64,000 nt of DNA from Clostridiales bacterium (GCA_015069285.1 SVIX01000003.1:1-64000); one strand, 5' to 3'. Counted from the first letter of the stretch, positions 29,553-39,143 are shown. The notes: generated by a model from the sequence alone, not told the origin. Numbers and translations are program-made.

Positions 29553-30115
29553 AATACGTATATGCGTCGCATTTCAGCGTTGCGCTGTGGCAACCCTCGG
29601 TCATTTACGCAAAAGTAAACTCCCTCGGGTTATCCTCGCGCGCCTTGAACTGCTCGCATCTCCGCGTTTTACGGCGAGCGGAAACCCGTGGAAAACTTTC
29701 CCTGCTCGTTTACGGAAAGTAAAGTCGCGTCGGCGAACCTTCCGTGTTCGGCGCAAATCTGCAACCCTTCTCCGCATTTTACGGCGAACGGAAACCCAAA
29801 GCAAAAGGTCGAGGACGAGCTACCCGTAAAGCAAAGCATTGATAATGCTTTGTAGGGGCGAGATGAGTGAGCGCATATGTTTCGCGCGAACGGTGACCGA
29901 GCGCAAGGTTTACCTTGCCTTGCGCGAGAACTTATTTCCTCGCGGAGTGCAGAGGCAGAGCCTTTGCGCCCCGATGGCAATCGCCGTCGTAAGACGGAAC
30001 AAGCCTTCCGAAAAGCAACCGCAGGTTGCGCAACCAACGCGTAAGCGTTTTTGTACGAAGTACATTATTGCAATTCATGGCGTAGCCAATTCATGCGCAA
30101 CGCGCAATCCATGAA
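29550..30115. repeat. Mosaic of palindromic repeats after the ABC transporter
   Basis: The first 122 bp (29550-29671) are a TAAAATACG...CGCGTTTTA element whose first three bases are the transporter stop codon. A partial second copy runs to about 29783. After that come unrelated small stem-loops (for example GCAAAGCATT/AATGCTTTG at about 29830) and a closing segment with GTACGAAGTACATTATTGC and repeated AATTCAT, also found at about 38180-38225. Short open frames across it are not credible genes. Confidence 0.7.
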
Positions 30116-30128
30116 AAAAGGAGTTACG

Positions 30129-31043
30129 ATGCAATCCCAAACTTTCATTTTACAATCGGAATTTGATAATTTATCCCTGCATTTGCTCGTAATCGAACCA
30201 CAGGGCGAAAGAAAAGGCGTTTTGCAAATTTTATGCGGTATGTGCGAATTTAAGGAACGCTACCAACCGTTTATGCGTTTTTTTGCCGAATACGGTTACG
30301 TCGTAGCCTGTCACGACCATCGCGGTCACGGCGATAGCGTAAAACAAGAGAGTGATTTGGGGTATTTCTACGATAATAGCGCAACCGCTATCGTGGAAGA
30401 CAGCGCGCAAATTACCCGTTTTTTAAAAGAGCGTTATCCTAATTTACCCGTAACGCTTTTTGGGCACAGTATGGGTTCTATGGTGGCGCGCTGTTATTTA
30501 CAAAAACACGACGAACTTATCGACAAGGTGGTCGTTTGCGGTTCGCCAAGTAAAAATCCGCTCGTCGGCGTAGCGATAGCGTTGGCGAAAACCGTTCGCT
30601 TTTTCCGTGGCGAAAAGCACCGTAGCAAATTACTTGCCTATCTGTCCACGGGCAAAGGGGATAAACGCTTTAAAGGAGAAGGCAAAGGCGCTTGGCTGTC
30701 GCACAACCGTGAAAGCATCGAAAGCTTTTATAAGCACCCGAAAGGCAGGTTTTCTTTTACCTGTAACGGGTTTGAAAATTTATTCAAATTGATGAAGTAT
30801 ACCTATCAACAAAAACGCTACGAGGTGAAAAATCCCGACCTTCCCGTCCTTTTTATTTCAGGTAGCGAAGACGCGGTGATGGGCAACGAACTCAAATGGT
30901 TTCGCGCAATAGAAAATTTGCGTGAGGCAGGCTATCAAAAGGTAACGGGCAAGCTCTACGAGGGGCAACGCCACGAAATTTTCCACGACGAGAAAAAGGA
31001 CGAAGTCCTTCAAGATTTGCTTTTCTTTTTGCAAACTCCGTAA
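30129..31043 (+). CDS. Alpha/beta hydrolase, lysophospholipase or monoacylglycerol lipase-like
   Basis: This 304-aa serine hydrolase has the nucleophile elbow GHSMGS (S114), the early ACHDHRGHGDS motif typical of monoglyceride lipase and PldB-like enzymes, a late aspartate region PVLFISGSEDAVMG and a histidine in YEGQRHEIFHD. There is no signal peptide. ATG at 30129 follows AAAAAAGGAGTTACG. The longer frame upstream is repeat sequence. The substrate is probably a lipid ester. Confidence 0.87.
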   Translation: MQSQTFILQSEFDNLSLHLLVIEPQGERKGVLQILCGMCEFKERYQPFMRFFAEYGYVVACHDHRGHGDSVKQESDLGYFYDNSATAIVEDSAQITRFLKERYPNLPVTLFGHSMGSMVARCYLQKHDELIDKVVVCGSPSKNPLVGVAIALAKTVRFFRGEKHRSKLLAYLSTGKGDKRFKGEGKGAWLSHNRESIESFYKHPKGRFSFTCNGFENLFKLMKYTYQQKRYEVKNPDLPVLFISGSEDAVMGNELKWFRAIENLREAGYQKVTGKLYEGQRHEIFHDEKKDEVLQDLLFFLQTP

Positions 31044-31103
31044 TTTCTTTTCCTGCATAAAAAGAAAAAAAGGGTAGCATACTGCTATCAGGAGGGAAAA
31101 GCT

Positions 31104-31334
31104 ATGCGTATTGCGAATATAATTTCTTATATTTTAGTCATTCTCGGCGCGCTTAATTGGGGTTTGTTCGGGTTGTTCGATTTCAACCTCGTCGGCTCGA
31201 TTTTTGCAGGCGCGAGAGCGGTCGGTTCGGTTATCGTATACTCGTTAATCGCGCTTTCCGCGCTTTGGCTCATTCTTTCGCCGATTATTACCAACGGCGT
31301 TTTGTGGCTTAAAAGCAGACGCGCCGAGGACTAA
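31104..31334 (+). CDS. DUF378 small membrane protein
   Basis: This 76-aa protein has two membrane helices and the DUF378 pattern ILVILGALNWGLFGLFDFNLV followed by YSLIALSALWLI. The family is widespread and uncharacterised. It begins behind TCAGGAGGG, has a terminator after it and appears to be a single-gene unit. Confidence 0.85.
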   Translation: MRIANIISYILVILGALNWGLFGLFDFNLVGSIFAGARAVGSVIVYSLIALSALWLILSPIITNGVLWLKSRRAED

Positions 31335-31352
31335 TCCACGGCAAATAAAAAA

Positions 31353-31393
31353 GCGGACCTAATTCCCCGAGGGGGCGTAGGTTCGTTTTTTTT
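31353..31393 (+). terminator. Terminator after the DUF378 gene
   Basis: GCGGACCTA (31353-31361) pairs with TAGGTTCGT (31378-31386), with one G-U pair and an end mismatch, followed by a run of T. Confidence 0.75.
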
Positions 31394-31518
31394 CGTATAG
31401 AAAAATTACCCGTTCGTCCGCGCTCTATCCCTTCGTAAATTTTTTTTACGAATAGTTTAAAATTTAAAAAAACGGTTTACAAATAAAACGAGAATACAAA
31501 GAAGGAGCGGAAAAAATT

Positions 31519-34110
31519 ATGGATATGAGAAATTGTACGGAAAAGACGAGAAGCGCGCTTGTGAACGCGCAAGCTTTGGCGCGCGAATACGGCAATCAAG
31601 AAATTACGCAAGCGCATTTATTGCACGCGTTAATTGCGGACAACGACGGGTTAATCGCAGGACTTTTGACTAAGTTAGGAAAAAACGTGGACGGCTTGCG
31701 TTACGCTACGCTGGAAGTCGTTCAAAAATTACCCAAGGTAAGCGGTGGAGAGAATTTCTTTTCGGCGGAAGTAGCGAAAGCCGTCGAGGCGGGCGAAAAG
31801 CAAGCCAAGGCGATGGGGGACGAATATTTATCCGTCGAGCATCTCTTTTTCGGGTTGACGGAACAGGCGGATAAAACGCTGAAAAAGCTTTTTGCCGATT
31901 TTTCCGTTACGCAAAACGAATTTATGCAAGCGCTTGCAAGCGTTCGTGGGAATAAGCGCGTGAACAGCGAAAACCCCGAAGACACTTACGACGCGTTGAA
32001 TAAATACGGTGTGGATTTAGTGGAAAAAGCGCGCGCGCAAAAGATAGACCCTGTTATAGGTCGCGACGAAGAAATTCGTAACGTGGTGCGTATTTTATCG
32101 CGCAAAACGAAGAACAACCCCGTCTTAATCGGCGAGGCAGGCGTGGGGAAAACGGCGATAGCCGAGGGACTGGCTATCCGCATCATGAAGGGCGACGTAC
32201 CCGATTCGCTCAAAGAACGCAAGGTGTATTCCTTAGATATCGGCGCGTTGATTGCGGGCGCGAAATTTCGCGGTGAATTTGAAGAACGCTTAAAGGCGGT
32301 GCTTGGTGAAGTCAAACAAAGCGAGGGCGGTATTATTCTGTTCATCGACGAACTGCACACCATCGTCGGCGCAGGTAAGACGGACGGCGCGATGGACGCG
32401 GGCAATTTATTAAAGCCTATGTTAGCGCGCGGGGAGTTGCATTGTATCGGCGCAACCACTTTGGACGAATATCGTAAATATATCGAAAAAGACCCTGCGC
32501 TGGAACGGCGTTTTCAACCTGTGTTGGTGCAAGAACCGACGGTGGAAGATACCATTTCCATTTTACGCGGTTTAAAAGAACGCTACGAGGTATATCACGG
32601 CGTAAAAATTCAAGATTCGGCGATTATCGCCTCTGCAACGCTTTCCAATCGTTATATTACGGACAGATTTTTGCCCGATAAAGCGATTGACTTGGTGGAC
32701 GAGGCGTGCGCACTTATCAAAACGGAAATGCAATCTATGCCCTCGGAAATGGACGAAATTTCCCGTAAAATTATGCAACTTGAAATAGAAGAAAACGCGC
32801 TTAAAAAGGAAACGGACGAACTGTCCAAAGCGCACCTTTTAGAGATAGAAAAGGAACTTCGTGCAAACCGCGAAACGTACGCCGAAATGAAAACCAAGTG
32901 GGAAAACGAGCGCGATTCTATCGGAAAAGGTCAAAAATTGCGCGAAGAATTGGAAACGGCAAACGCGCGGTTGGAACGCGCGCAAAGAGAGTACGATTTG
33001 GAAACGGCGTCCAAATTGCAATACGGTAAAATCCCCGAACTCAAAAAGCAAATCGAGGAAATTGAAAAGCAAGCATCGGTTAAAAAACACGCACAAAACA
33101 ACCTGCTTCGCGATAAAGTTACCGAGGAAGAAATTGCGCGCATCGTGGCGCGTTGGACGGGTATCCCCGTCGCTAAACTGATGGAGGGCGAGCGTGAAAA
33201 ATTGCTCCGTTTGGAGGAGGTTTTACACGAACGCGTCATCGGTCAAAACGAGGCGGTTTCGGCGGTAGCCAACGCGATTTTGCGTTCGCGCGCAGGGATT
33301 GCCGACCCTAGCCGTCCGATAGGTTCGTTCCTCTTTTTAGGACCGACGGGCGTGGGGAAAACGGAGCTTGCCAAAACGCTTGCAAAGGCGCTTTTCGACG
33401 ACGAAAAGAATATGACGAGAATTGATATGAGCGAGTATATGGAAAAGCACACCGTATCCCGTTTAATCGGCGCGCCTCCGGGATATGTCGGCTACGACGA
33501 GGGCGGACAGCTCACCGAGGCGGTTCGAAGAAGTCCGTATAGCGTCGTCCTTTTCGACGAAGTAGAAAAGGCGCACCCCGACGTGTTTAACGTGTTGTTG
33601 CAGGTTTTGGACGACGGAAGAATTACCGACGGGCAGGGCAGAACGGTGGATTTTAAAAATACCGTGATTATTCTCACCTCCAACCTCGGCTCGTCCGTCA
33701 TTTTAGAGGGTATCGACTACGCAGGCGAACTGAAAGAAGAGGCGAAAGCGGAGGTAGAAACGCTCTTAAAGCGTTCGTTTAGACCTGAATTTTTGAATAG
33801 ATTAGACGAAACGGTATTCTTTAAACCGCTCGATAAAACGCAAATCGGCGCAATCGTGCGCTTGCTGACCGCCGATTTATCCAAGCGTTTAAAGGAAAAG
33901 CAGTTGACCCTTACCGTAACGGATAGCGCGGTAGCGTACGTAACCGAACACGGGTACGACGCGAGCTTTGGCGCAAGACCGTTAAAACGGTTTTTACAGC
34001 ATAAATTGGAAACGGAAATCGCCAAACGAATACTTGCCGGCGCGTTTACGGCAGGGGACGAAGTTTTGGTGGACGCCGACGAAAACGGGCTTACCGTGAA
34101 AAAAGCGTAA
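31519..34110 (+). CDS. clpB: ATP-dependent disaggregase ClpB
   Basis: This 863-aa Hsp100 protein rescues aggregated proteins with DnaK. It has two Clp-N repeats (residues 1-145), AAA1 with Walker A GEAGVGKT at 205-212, a coiled-coil middle domain (about 400-520) that separates it from ClpC/ClpA, and AAA2 with Walker A GPTGVGKT at 608-615 and the [35 protein letters not shown]-type region. Length and start (AGAAGGAGCGG then ATG) are normal. I did not find a CIRCE operator upstream, so heat control is not evident. Confidence 0.96.
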   Translation: MDMRNCTEKTRSALVNAQALAREYGNQEITQAHLLHALIADNDGLIAGLLTKLGKNVDGLRYATLEVVQKLPKVSGGENFFSAEVAKAVEAGEKQAKAMGDEYLSVEHLFFGLTEQADKTLKKLFADFSVTQNEFMQALASVRGNKRVNSENPEDTYDALNKYGVDLVEKARAQKIDPVIGRDEEIRNVVRILSRKTKNNPVLIGEAGVGKTAIAEGLAIRIMKGDVPDSLKERKVYSLDIGALIAGAKFRGEFEERLKAVLGEVKQSEGGIILFIDELHTIVGAGKTDGAMDAGNLLKPMLARGELHCIGATTLDEYRKYIEKDPALERRFQPVLVQEPTVEDTISILRGLKERYEVYHGVKIQDSAIIASATLSNRYITDRFLPDKAIDLVDEACALIKTEMQSMPSEMDEISRKIMQLEIEENALKKETDELSKAHLLEIEKELRANRETYAEMKTKWENERDSIGKGQKLREELETANARLERAQREYDLETASKLQYGKIPELKKQIEEIEKQASVKKHAQNNLLRDKVTEEEIARIVARWTGIPVAKLMEGEREKLLRLEEVLHERVIGQNEAVSAVANAILRSRAGIADPSRPIGSFLFLGPTGVGKTELAKTLAKALFDDEKNMTRIDMSEYMEKHTVSRLIGAPPGYVGYDEGGQLTEAVRRSPYSVVLFDEVEKAHPDVFNVLLQVLDDGRITDGQGRTVDFKNTVIILTSNLGSSVILEGIDYAGELKEEAKAEVETLLKRSFRPEFLNRLDETVFFKPLDKTQIGAIVRLLTADLSKRLKEKQLTLTVTDSAVAYVTEHGYDASFGARPLKRFLQHKLETEIAKRILAGAFTAGDEVLVDADENGLTVKKA

Positions 34111-34565
34111 AAAAATAACGCCTCCCTGATATGCGTGATACTCTTAACGGAGTATCACGCATAACTCTATTCGCCTGCGGCGAGTTCTATTGCTACGCAG
34201 TTATATTCGGCTTACGCCGAGTGATATTCGCTACGCGAGTTTTTAGGCGAATAGAATATCACTGCGAGGCGAAGCCCTGCAATATCACTTCCCGTCAGGG
34301 AAATATCACTCTTCGCGTCAGCGAAGAATATCATTTTTAGTACTAACAGAAAAAGAGATAACATTTCGGCGAATAACCGATTTGTTATCTCTTTCTGTCG
34401 TTATAAGAACCTGCTACGCAGAACCTTGTTATTTGCTTCGCTCATAATAAGGGTTTGGGCTTAGCCCGTTTGCGTTTGACTAGTCAAATGCGATGCTCGC
34501 ACTTAGCGGTGTTGTTCAAATTCTCCGCTAAGAACATCGCCCATAAAAGGGAGGCGTTGTTTTTT
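34111..34565. repeat. Hairpin array lodged in a terminator loop, site 2
   Basis: The outer arms AACGCCTCCC (34117-34126) and GGGAGGCGTT (34549-34558) pair perfectly. They extend outward as AAAAAT against GTTTTT, a complete bidirectional terminator stem unlike that of site 1. The interior is the same as at 24381-24808: a TGATACTC/GAGTATCA hairpin, CTATTCGCC with GGCGAATAG, hairpins joined by AATATCACT, the AACAGAAAAAGAGATAAC stem, TTTGACTAGTCAAA and GATGCTCGCAC. It lies between the convergent clpB and yitT genes. Confidence 0.8.
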
Positions 34566-34577
34566 TGCGGTAGGCCG

Positions 34578-35492
34578 TTATACTTCTTCGCTATAAAAGC
34601 CCAAGCCCAATACTTGCGATACGTTGCCCATTACGGCGAAGGAATTGGGGTCAACCCGTTTGATGATACGCTTTAAGGTGGCTACCTGTCTGCGGTGAAT
34701 AACGCAGATAATCATGGTATGTTCCTTATTCGTATACATACCTTTGGCGGGTTGCGCCGTTGCGCCACGGTTTAACTCCGACATAAGCGCGGTTGCCATT
34801 TCTTCGGGTTTGTCCGTAATGATACGGAACTCGATAGCCGATTGAAAACCGTTGGTGACCGCCTCGTTGGTTTTTCCCGCTACGTATAAAGCGAACGCGG
34901 AAGTCATAATCGGCAACAGCGTAAGCGCGGGCGTTTCGCCTTGGAAGACGAAAATAGAACAACCCACGATGATAAAATTGACGGTAAAAATCATCCAAGC
35001 AATACTGTTTGCGCCTACTTTACGACCGATAATAACGGCAAGAATATCCACGCCACCCGTGCTACCGCCGATTTTGAAAGCCAAGGCGAGCGCAACGCCG
35101 ATACAAAGCCCCGTGGCAATCGCCGCGAAAATTTTGTCGGCGTTTCCGTCGAACTTAATTTGAAAGTCGGGGAAAAGGTTTTCCCAACCGAAAAGCCAAA
35201 CGGATTGTAAGGAGGTATGTACGCAGGAAAGTATTGCAAATTTCTTTTTTACGAAAAAGAATCCCAATACCACCAACGGGAAATTCAAACAAAACAGCGT
35301 AACGCTTTGCGGAAGGGAAAAAGCCGCGTTCAAAAGTACGGCAATTCCGCTTGCGCCCCCAACGGTAAATTCGTTCGGCGCGATAAGGGTGTACGCCGCA
35401 AAGGAAATAAGAAAAGTGGAAACGAGCATACAAATTGCCGTTTTCGTCCAATATAATATTTTTTCTTTATTCATAATTCGTGTAAAATTCAA
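34578..35492 (-). CDS. YitT family membrane protein (DUF161/DUF2179)
   Basis: This 304-aa protein has five or six membrane helices (residues 10-200) with the family motifs GGASGIAVLLN and KIGGSTGGVDILAVIIGRK, then a cytoplasmic DUF2179 domain (about 215-295: SEEMATALMSELNRGATAQPAKGMYTN-like, RRQVATLKRIIKRVDPNSFAVM). The function is unknown. I accept the TTG at 35492 because GAAGGA lies 7 bp before it. An in-frame ATG at 35474 has no such site. It follows rplI by 15 bp and is probably in its operon. Confidence 0.87.
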   Translation of the reverse strand: MNFTRIMNKEKILYWTKTAICMLVSTFLISFAAYTLIAPNEFTVGGASGIAVLLNAAFSLPQSVTLFCLNFPLVVLGFFFVKKKFAILSCVHTSLQSVWLFGWENLFPDFQIKFDGNADKIFAAIATGLCIGVALALAFKIGGSTGGVDILAVIIGRKVGANSIAWMIFTVNFIIVGCSIFVFQGETPALTLLPIMTSAFALYVAGKTNEAVTNGFQSAIEFRIITDKPEEMATALMSELNRGATAQPAKGMYTNKEHTMIICVIHRRQVATLKRIIKRVDPNSFAVMGNVSQVLGLGFYSEEV

Positions 35493-35507
35493 AAATTTAT
35501 CCTTCGT

Positions 35508-35948
35508 TTATTGCGCGGTAACGGTAACGGTAATTTTCGCCGTTACGCCTTCCATAAGACGGATTTCGGCGCTATACGAACCTACCGTTTTTACTGCGTC
35601 CATTTTAATTTTCTTTTTATCGATATCAAAACCGAGTTCGCTTAAAGCGGTAGCGACGTGCGCGGGAGTGACGCTCCCGAACGTTTTGCCGTTTTCGCCC
35701 GTTTTAATGGCAACGGTTACGCTTTTCCCGTTGAGTTGTTCGGCAAGCGCTTTCAACGCCTTTACCTCTTCCGCTTTATGAAACTGTGCGGATTCTTTTT
35801 GTTGTTGCGCTTGGTGTACGTTCGCAGGGGTAGCAACGAGCGCCAAACCTTTTTTGATAAGGAAATTTCTACCGTAACCGTCGGCGACTTCTACCACGTC
35901 GCCCTTTTTTCCCGTACCTTTAACGTCGGCGGTGAGTAATACTTTCAT
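35508..35948 (-). CDS. rplI: 50S ribosomal protein L9
   Basis: This 146-aa ribosomal protein has the N-terminal [31 protein letters not shown] motif, the long connecting helix ([30 protein letters not shown]) and a C-terminal rRNA-binding domain. The ATG at 35948 follows GGAGGTTATTT. The longer frame above it has no ribosome site. It is upstream of yitT on the minus strand. No rpsF, rpsR, ssb or dnaB is adjacent. Confidence 0.96.
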   Translation of the reverse strand: MKVLLTADVKGTGKKGDVVEVADGYGRNFLIKKGLALVATPANVHQAQQQKESAQFHKAEEVKALKALAEQLNGKSVTVAIKTGENGKTFGSVTPAHVATALSELGFDIDKKKIKMDAVKTVGSYSAEIRLMEGVTAKITVTVTAQ

Positions 35949-36077
35949 AAATAACCTCCAAGATTTTGTGTTTTTTTTAGTTTGCAATACTATTTTACAG
36001 GAAATTTTTGAAAATGTCAATAATCTTTGCACTATTTACGCATACTGCTTTTACCGAAATAAGGAGGATTTTTCGAT

Positions 36078-36248
36078 ATGATGCACGAAAACGGTCAAGA
36101 AGTAAATACTTGTATCGGTTGTGGCGTGACGGAATGTAAGTATAACCGTTCTGGCGATTACTGTACGCTTCGTAAAATTCACGTAGGCAACGCGTGCAAC
36201 ACGGCGGCGGACTGCGCTACCTGTTGCGATAGCTTTGAAAGAAAATAA
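36078..36248 (+). CDS. DUF1540 cysteine-rich small protein
   Basis: This 56-aa protein begins MMHENGQEVNTCIGCGVTEC and continues with KYNRSGDYCTLRKIHVGNAC and ADCATCCDSFERK. It has nine cysteines in the pattern of DUF1540 (CxVxxCxYN...C...I.VG...C.SF), a probable metal-binding family common in spore-forming Clostridia. A perfect AAGGAGG stands 10 bp before the start, and a strong terminator follows. It was found by reading the intergenic region. Its role is unknown. Confidence 0.85.
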   Translation: MMHENGQEVNTCIGCGVTECKYNRSGDYCTLRKIHVGNACNTAADCATCCDSFERK

Positions 36249-36267
36249 GTTCTTTTTAAAGCAAACC

Positions 36268-36306
36268 CCGTCCGATTTTCCAAACGGAAAAATCGGACGG
36301 TTTTTT
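36268..36306 (+). terminator. Terminator after the DUF1540 gene
   Basis: CCGTCCGATTTTCC (36268-36281) pairs with GGAAAAATCGGACGG (36286-36300), followed by TTTTTT. Confidence 0.9.
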
Positions 36307-36395
36307 CGTTTTTCTTTTTCAAACGCTTGCGTTTTAAAAAAAATAGGAGTATAATATTACCAAAATTTATATACTTTTGGAGGTAAAAATTTTTT

Positions 36396-37556
36396 ATGGA
36401 AGAAATTTTGCAAGAAAACGAAACGCAAAAACCGAGCGTAAAGGCGAAACTGCTTGCCTATCTCAAAGCTTTGCCCAAACGCTATTTTATAACGGCGTTT
36501 TCAGGTATGGCGCAAGGCTTGTTCGTCACCTTAATCGCAGGTACGATTTTAGAGCAAATTGCAGGCTGGATTGGCGATAATTATATCGGTAACACCCTTT
36601 TATACATAGCGAATATCGCCAAATCGCTTATGGGCGCGGGCATCGGCGTAGGAATTGCGCACGCGCTTGGAAAAAATAAACTACTCGTTTTTTCGTCGGC
36701 GGTCGTCGGAATGGTCGGCGCGTTTGCGGGCGGTTTGGTTTTTGGGGGAACGCCTACGGCGATTGCTTTAACGTCAGGCGCGCCCGGTAACCCTATCGGC
36801 GCGTACGTGGTAACGATGTTCGTAATAGAAATCGTAAGCTTATACGCAGGAAAGACCAAACTCGATATTATTTTAATCCCGCTCGGCGCGATGCTTTTGG
36901 CGGTAGCAGGCGTATACGTGGCTTGGCCGTTTATCCAATTAATCGACTTATTGGCAAAACTGTTGGTAATCACCATCAACGCAGGCGAGGCGGTAAAGAT
37001 TATCGTCGGCGTTTTGATTGCGGTCGTTATGGGTATTCTGCTTACGATGCCTACCTCGTCGGCGGCGATTTGGATTGCAATCGCCCGTTCGGAAACGGCG
37101 CTTTCCAACCCCGAAGTATTTGCGATTGCCGGCGGTGCGGCGGTAGCTGGTTGCGCGGCGCACATGATAGGCTTTGCCGTAGCTACCTTTAAAGAAAATA
37201 AAGTAAGCGGTTTAATATCCCAAGGCATCGGAACGAGTATGTTGCAAATCCCTAACATTATGAAAAAACCGATTATTATGTTGCCGGAAATTATCGCAAG
37301 CGCAATTTCCGGTTTAGTGGCGGTCTTGCTCAATATCCGTTGCACGGACGTTGGCGGTGGTATGGGTACGAGCGGACTCGTCGGACTGTTCGGTGTAATT
37401 GACGCGTGCTCGGCGTACAGCATACCCGTAGTGAACACCGTACTTGGTATCGTCCTTTGTCTATTCGTGATTCCTGCGGTGGTATCCTTCTTCGCAAGTG
37501 AATTTATGCGTAAGAAGGGGTGGATTAAGGAAGGGGATATGTTACTTCCCGATTAA
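36396..37556 (+). CDS. PTS EIIC-like membrane transporter (PTS_EIIC_2 type), orphan
   Basis: This 386-aa protein has about ten membrane helices and the conserved stretches GMAQGLFVTLIAGTIL, GGTPTAIALTSGAPGNPIGAYV, MPTSSAAIWIAI and IRCTDVGGGMGTSGLVG, which fit the PTS_EIIC_2 group of sugar-transporter-like IIC proteins. No IIA or IIB gene is nearby and the substrate is unknown. It may work alone or with distant partners. TTTTGGAGGT precedes the start. A repeat mosaic begins 2 bp after its stop. Confidence 0.82.
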   Translation: MEEILQENETQKPSVKAKLLAYLKALPKRYFITAFSGMAQGLFVTLIAGTILEQIAGWIGDNYIGNTLLYIANIAKSLMGAGIGVGIAHALGKNKLLVFSSAVVGMVGAFAGGLVFGGTPTAIALTSGAPGNPIGAYVVTMFVIEIVSLYAGKTKLDIILIPLGAMLLAVAGVYVAWPFIQLIDLLAKLLVITINAGEAVKIIVGVLIAVVMGILLTMPTSSAAIWIAIARSETALSNPEVFAIAGGAAVAGCAAHMIGFAVATFKENKVSGLISQGIGTSMLQIPNIMKKPIIMLPEIIASAISGLVAVLLNIRCTDVGGGMGTSGLVGLFGVIDACSAYSIPVVNTVLGIVLCLFVIPAVVSFFASEFMRKKGWIKEGDMLLPD

Positions 37557-37558
37557 TG

Positions 37559-38225
37559 TAAAATACGTATATGCGTCGCAATACGTCGTCAAACTTGCGT
37601 TTTTTCTCGGTCACGTACGCATAAGTACGCTCCCATCGAAAAATCCGCGTTTTCCTTGTCTTGCTCGCATCTCCGCATTTTACGGCGTGCGAAAAATCTT
37701 GCGCTGTGGCAACCCTCGCTCGTTTACGCCAAAGTAAAGTCGCGTCGGCGAACCTTCCGTGTTCGGCGCAAATCTGCAACCCTTCTCCGCGTTTTACGGC
37801 GTACGGAAAATCTTGCGCTGTGGCAACCCTCGGTCATTTACGCAAAAGTAAACTCCCTCGGGTTATCCTCGCGCGCCTTGAACTGCTCGCATCTCCGCAT
37901 TTTACGGCGAACGGAAAACCAAGTCAAAGGGTCAAGGGGATTATCCCCTTGCGGGAGGTTGAGGGCAGAGCCCTCGCAAAAACAAAGCCTTCTAACAAGC
38001 AACCAAAGGTTGCGTAACCAACGCGCAAGCGTTCCTCGCCGACCGTGTCGGCGTGCGGAAAACCAAGTCAAAGGGTCAAGGGGATTATCCCCTTGCGGGA
38101 GGTTGAGGGCAGAGCCCTCGCAAAAACAAGCCTTCCCAAAAGCAACCGCAGGTTGCGCTACCAACGCGCAAGCGTTTTTGTACGAAGTACATTATTGCAA
38201 TTCATGCGCAACGTGCAATTCATTT
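37559..38225. repeat. Mosaic of palindromic repeats between PTS IIC and phosphoesterase genes
   Basis: A TAAAATACG-ended element (37559-37682) is followed by two tandem relatives (about 37683-37803 and 37804-37910). Then comes a roughly 120-bp unit present twice (37911-38032 and 38056-38175). This unit has the stem GTCAAGGGG / CCCCTTG, a GAGGGC/GCCCTC hairpin, GCAACC/GGTTGC and GCGC-AAGCG. The last segment with GTACGAAGTACATTATTGC matches the end of the mosaic at 29550-30115. No gene is supported. Confidence 0.75.
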
Positions 38226-38239
38226 CCCCTCAAAAAGCC

Positions 38240-38268
38240 TTGCTTTTTTTCGCAAAGAATGGTATAAT
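38240..38268 (+). promoter_or_regulatory. Promoter placing the start site on the start codon
   Basis: TTGCTT (38240-38245), a 17-bp spacer and TATAAT (38263-38268). The predicted +1 is 38275, the A of the next gene's ATG, so the transcript would have no leader. Confidence 0.7.
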
Positions 38269-38274
38269 CAAAAT

Positions 38275-38970
38275 ATGAATATTTACGCGATTAGCGATTT
38301 GCACCTTTCCTTTTCAGCGAACAAACCGATGGACGTATTCGGCGGAAATTGGGAGGGGCATTTCGAAAAAATCAAAACGGAATGGTTAAACACGGTAAAA
38401 GAGGAGGACGTCGTTCTCATCGCGGGCGATATTAGCTGGGCGATGAAACTTTGCGACGCGCAAGCCGATTTAGAGGCGCTTAAAATCCTGCCCGGCAAAA
38501 AAGTATTTATCCGCGGTAATCACGATTATTGGTGGAACGGTATTTCCAAAGTCCGCGCAAGCGCCCCCGACGATAGCTTTATCTTTTTGCAAACGGGCGC
38601 GGTGAAAATCGGACAATACGTTATCGTTGGTTCTCGCGGTTGGACTTGCCCTGGAAGTCCCGATTTTACCGAACAAGACCAAAAATTATACCTTCGCGAG
38701 GCGGAGCGGTTTCGTTTGGCGTTTGCGGAGGCGAACGCGTTGTGCCAAGAGGGCGATAAAAAGATAGCGATGATACATTATCCGCCCTTTACGCTAAAAA
38801 ACGAAGATACGCTTTTTACCGAGTTGTTTGAGAAAAACGGCGTGGATAAAGCGGTGTTCGGGCATATTCACGGGGTAGTGTATTTCCCTTTAAAGAGCGT
38901 GAAAAACGGAATTGAATATTATATGACTTCGTGTGATAAACTTGCGTTTAAGTTGGTGAAAATTTATTGA
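38275..38970 (+). CDS. Calcineurin-like metallophosphoesterase
   Basis: This 231-aa cytoplasmic protein carries the dimetal phosphoesterase motifs in order: ISDLHLSF, AGDISWAM, IRGNHDYWW, MIHYPPF and FGHIHG. It fits the Bacillota YkuE/YmdB-like single-domain group, but the substrate cannot be told. No ribosome site is visible upstream, and the promoter geometry predicts a leaderless mRNA. The first codons MNIYAISDLH are the family start, so the ATG is secure. Confidence 0.87.
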   Translation: MNIYAISDLHLSFSANKPMDVFGGNWEGHFEKIKTEWLNTVKEEDVVLIAGDISWAMKLCDAQADLEALKILPGKKVFIRGNHDYWWNGISKVRASAPDDSFIFLQTGAVKIGQYVIVGSRGWTCPGSPDFTEQDQKLYLREAERFRLAFAEANALCQEGDKKIAMIHYPPFTLKNEDTLFTELFEKNGVDKAVFGHIHGVVYFPLKSVKNGIEYYMTSCDKLAFKLVKIY

Positions 38971-39017
38971 TTTTTATTAAAAAATCAAAGCAGTTTTCAA
39001 AAGTAGTGTTTTTATCC

Positions 39018-39046
39018 TTTACAACGGCTAAAAAAAATGGTATAAT
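39018..39046 (+). promoter_or_regulatory. Promoter of the pyrimidine operon
   Basis: TTTACA (39018-39023) and TATAAT (39041-39046) are 17 bp apart, giving a start near 39053 and a leader of about 90 nt. Confidence 0.75.
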
Positions 39047-39052
39047 AATAGC

Positions 39053-39114
39053 CGAAAAACGAAACACACGGAAATTCTGCGTCTTGGGCGTTTCGTTCCA
39101 AGACGCATTTTTTT
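39053..39114 (+). promoter_or_regulatory. Leader attenuator of the pyr operon
   Basis: TGCGTCTTGG (39078-39087) pairs perfectly with CCAAGACGCA (39098-39107), and seven T follow: an intrinsic terminator before pyrB. The terminator loop contains GTTTCGTT (39090-39097), which is complementary to AACGAAAC (39058-39065) at the start of the leader, so a competing structure is possible. I see no consensus PyrR-binding loop or leader peptide. Confidence 0.7.
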
Positions 39115-39143
39115 ACGGCAAAAAGTATTACGGAGAGAAAGTT

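Noticed and set aside
29839-30114. A 91-aa protein in the repeat mosaic
   Set aside because: The frame runs through stem-loop repeats shared with 37559-38225. It has no ribosome site and an odd Arg/Cys-rich composition.
37656-38267. A 203-aa repetitive protein
   Set aside because: It is the translation of tandem DNA repeats (repeated ENQVKGSRGLSPCGRL), with no start signal. The opposite strand is equally open.
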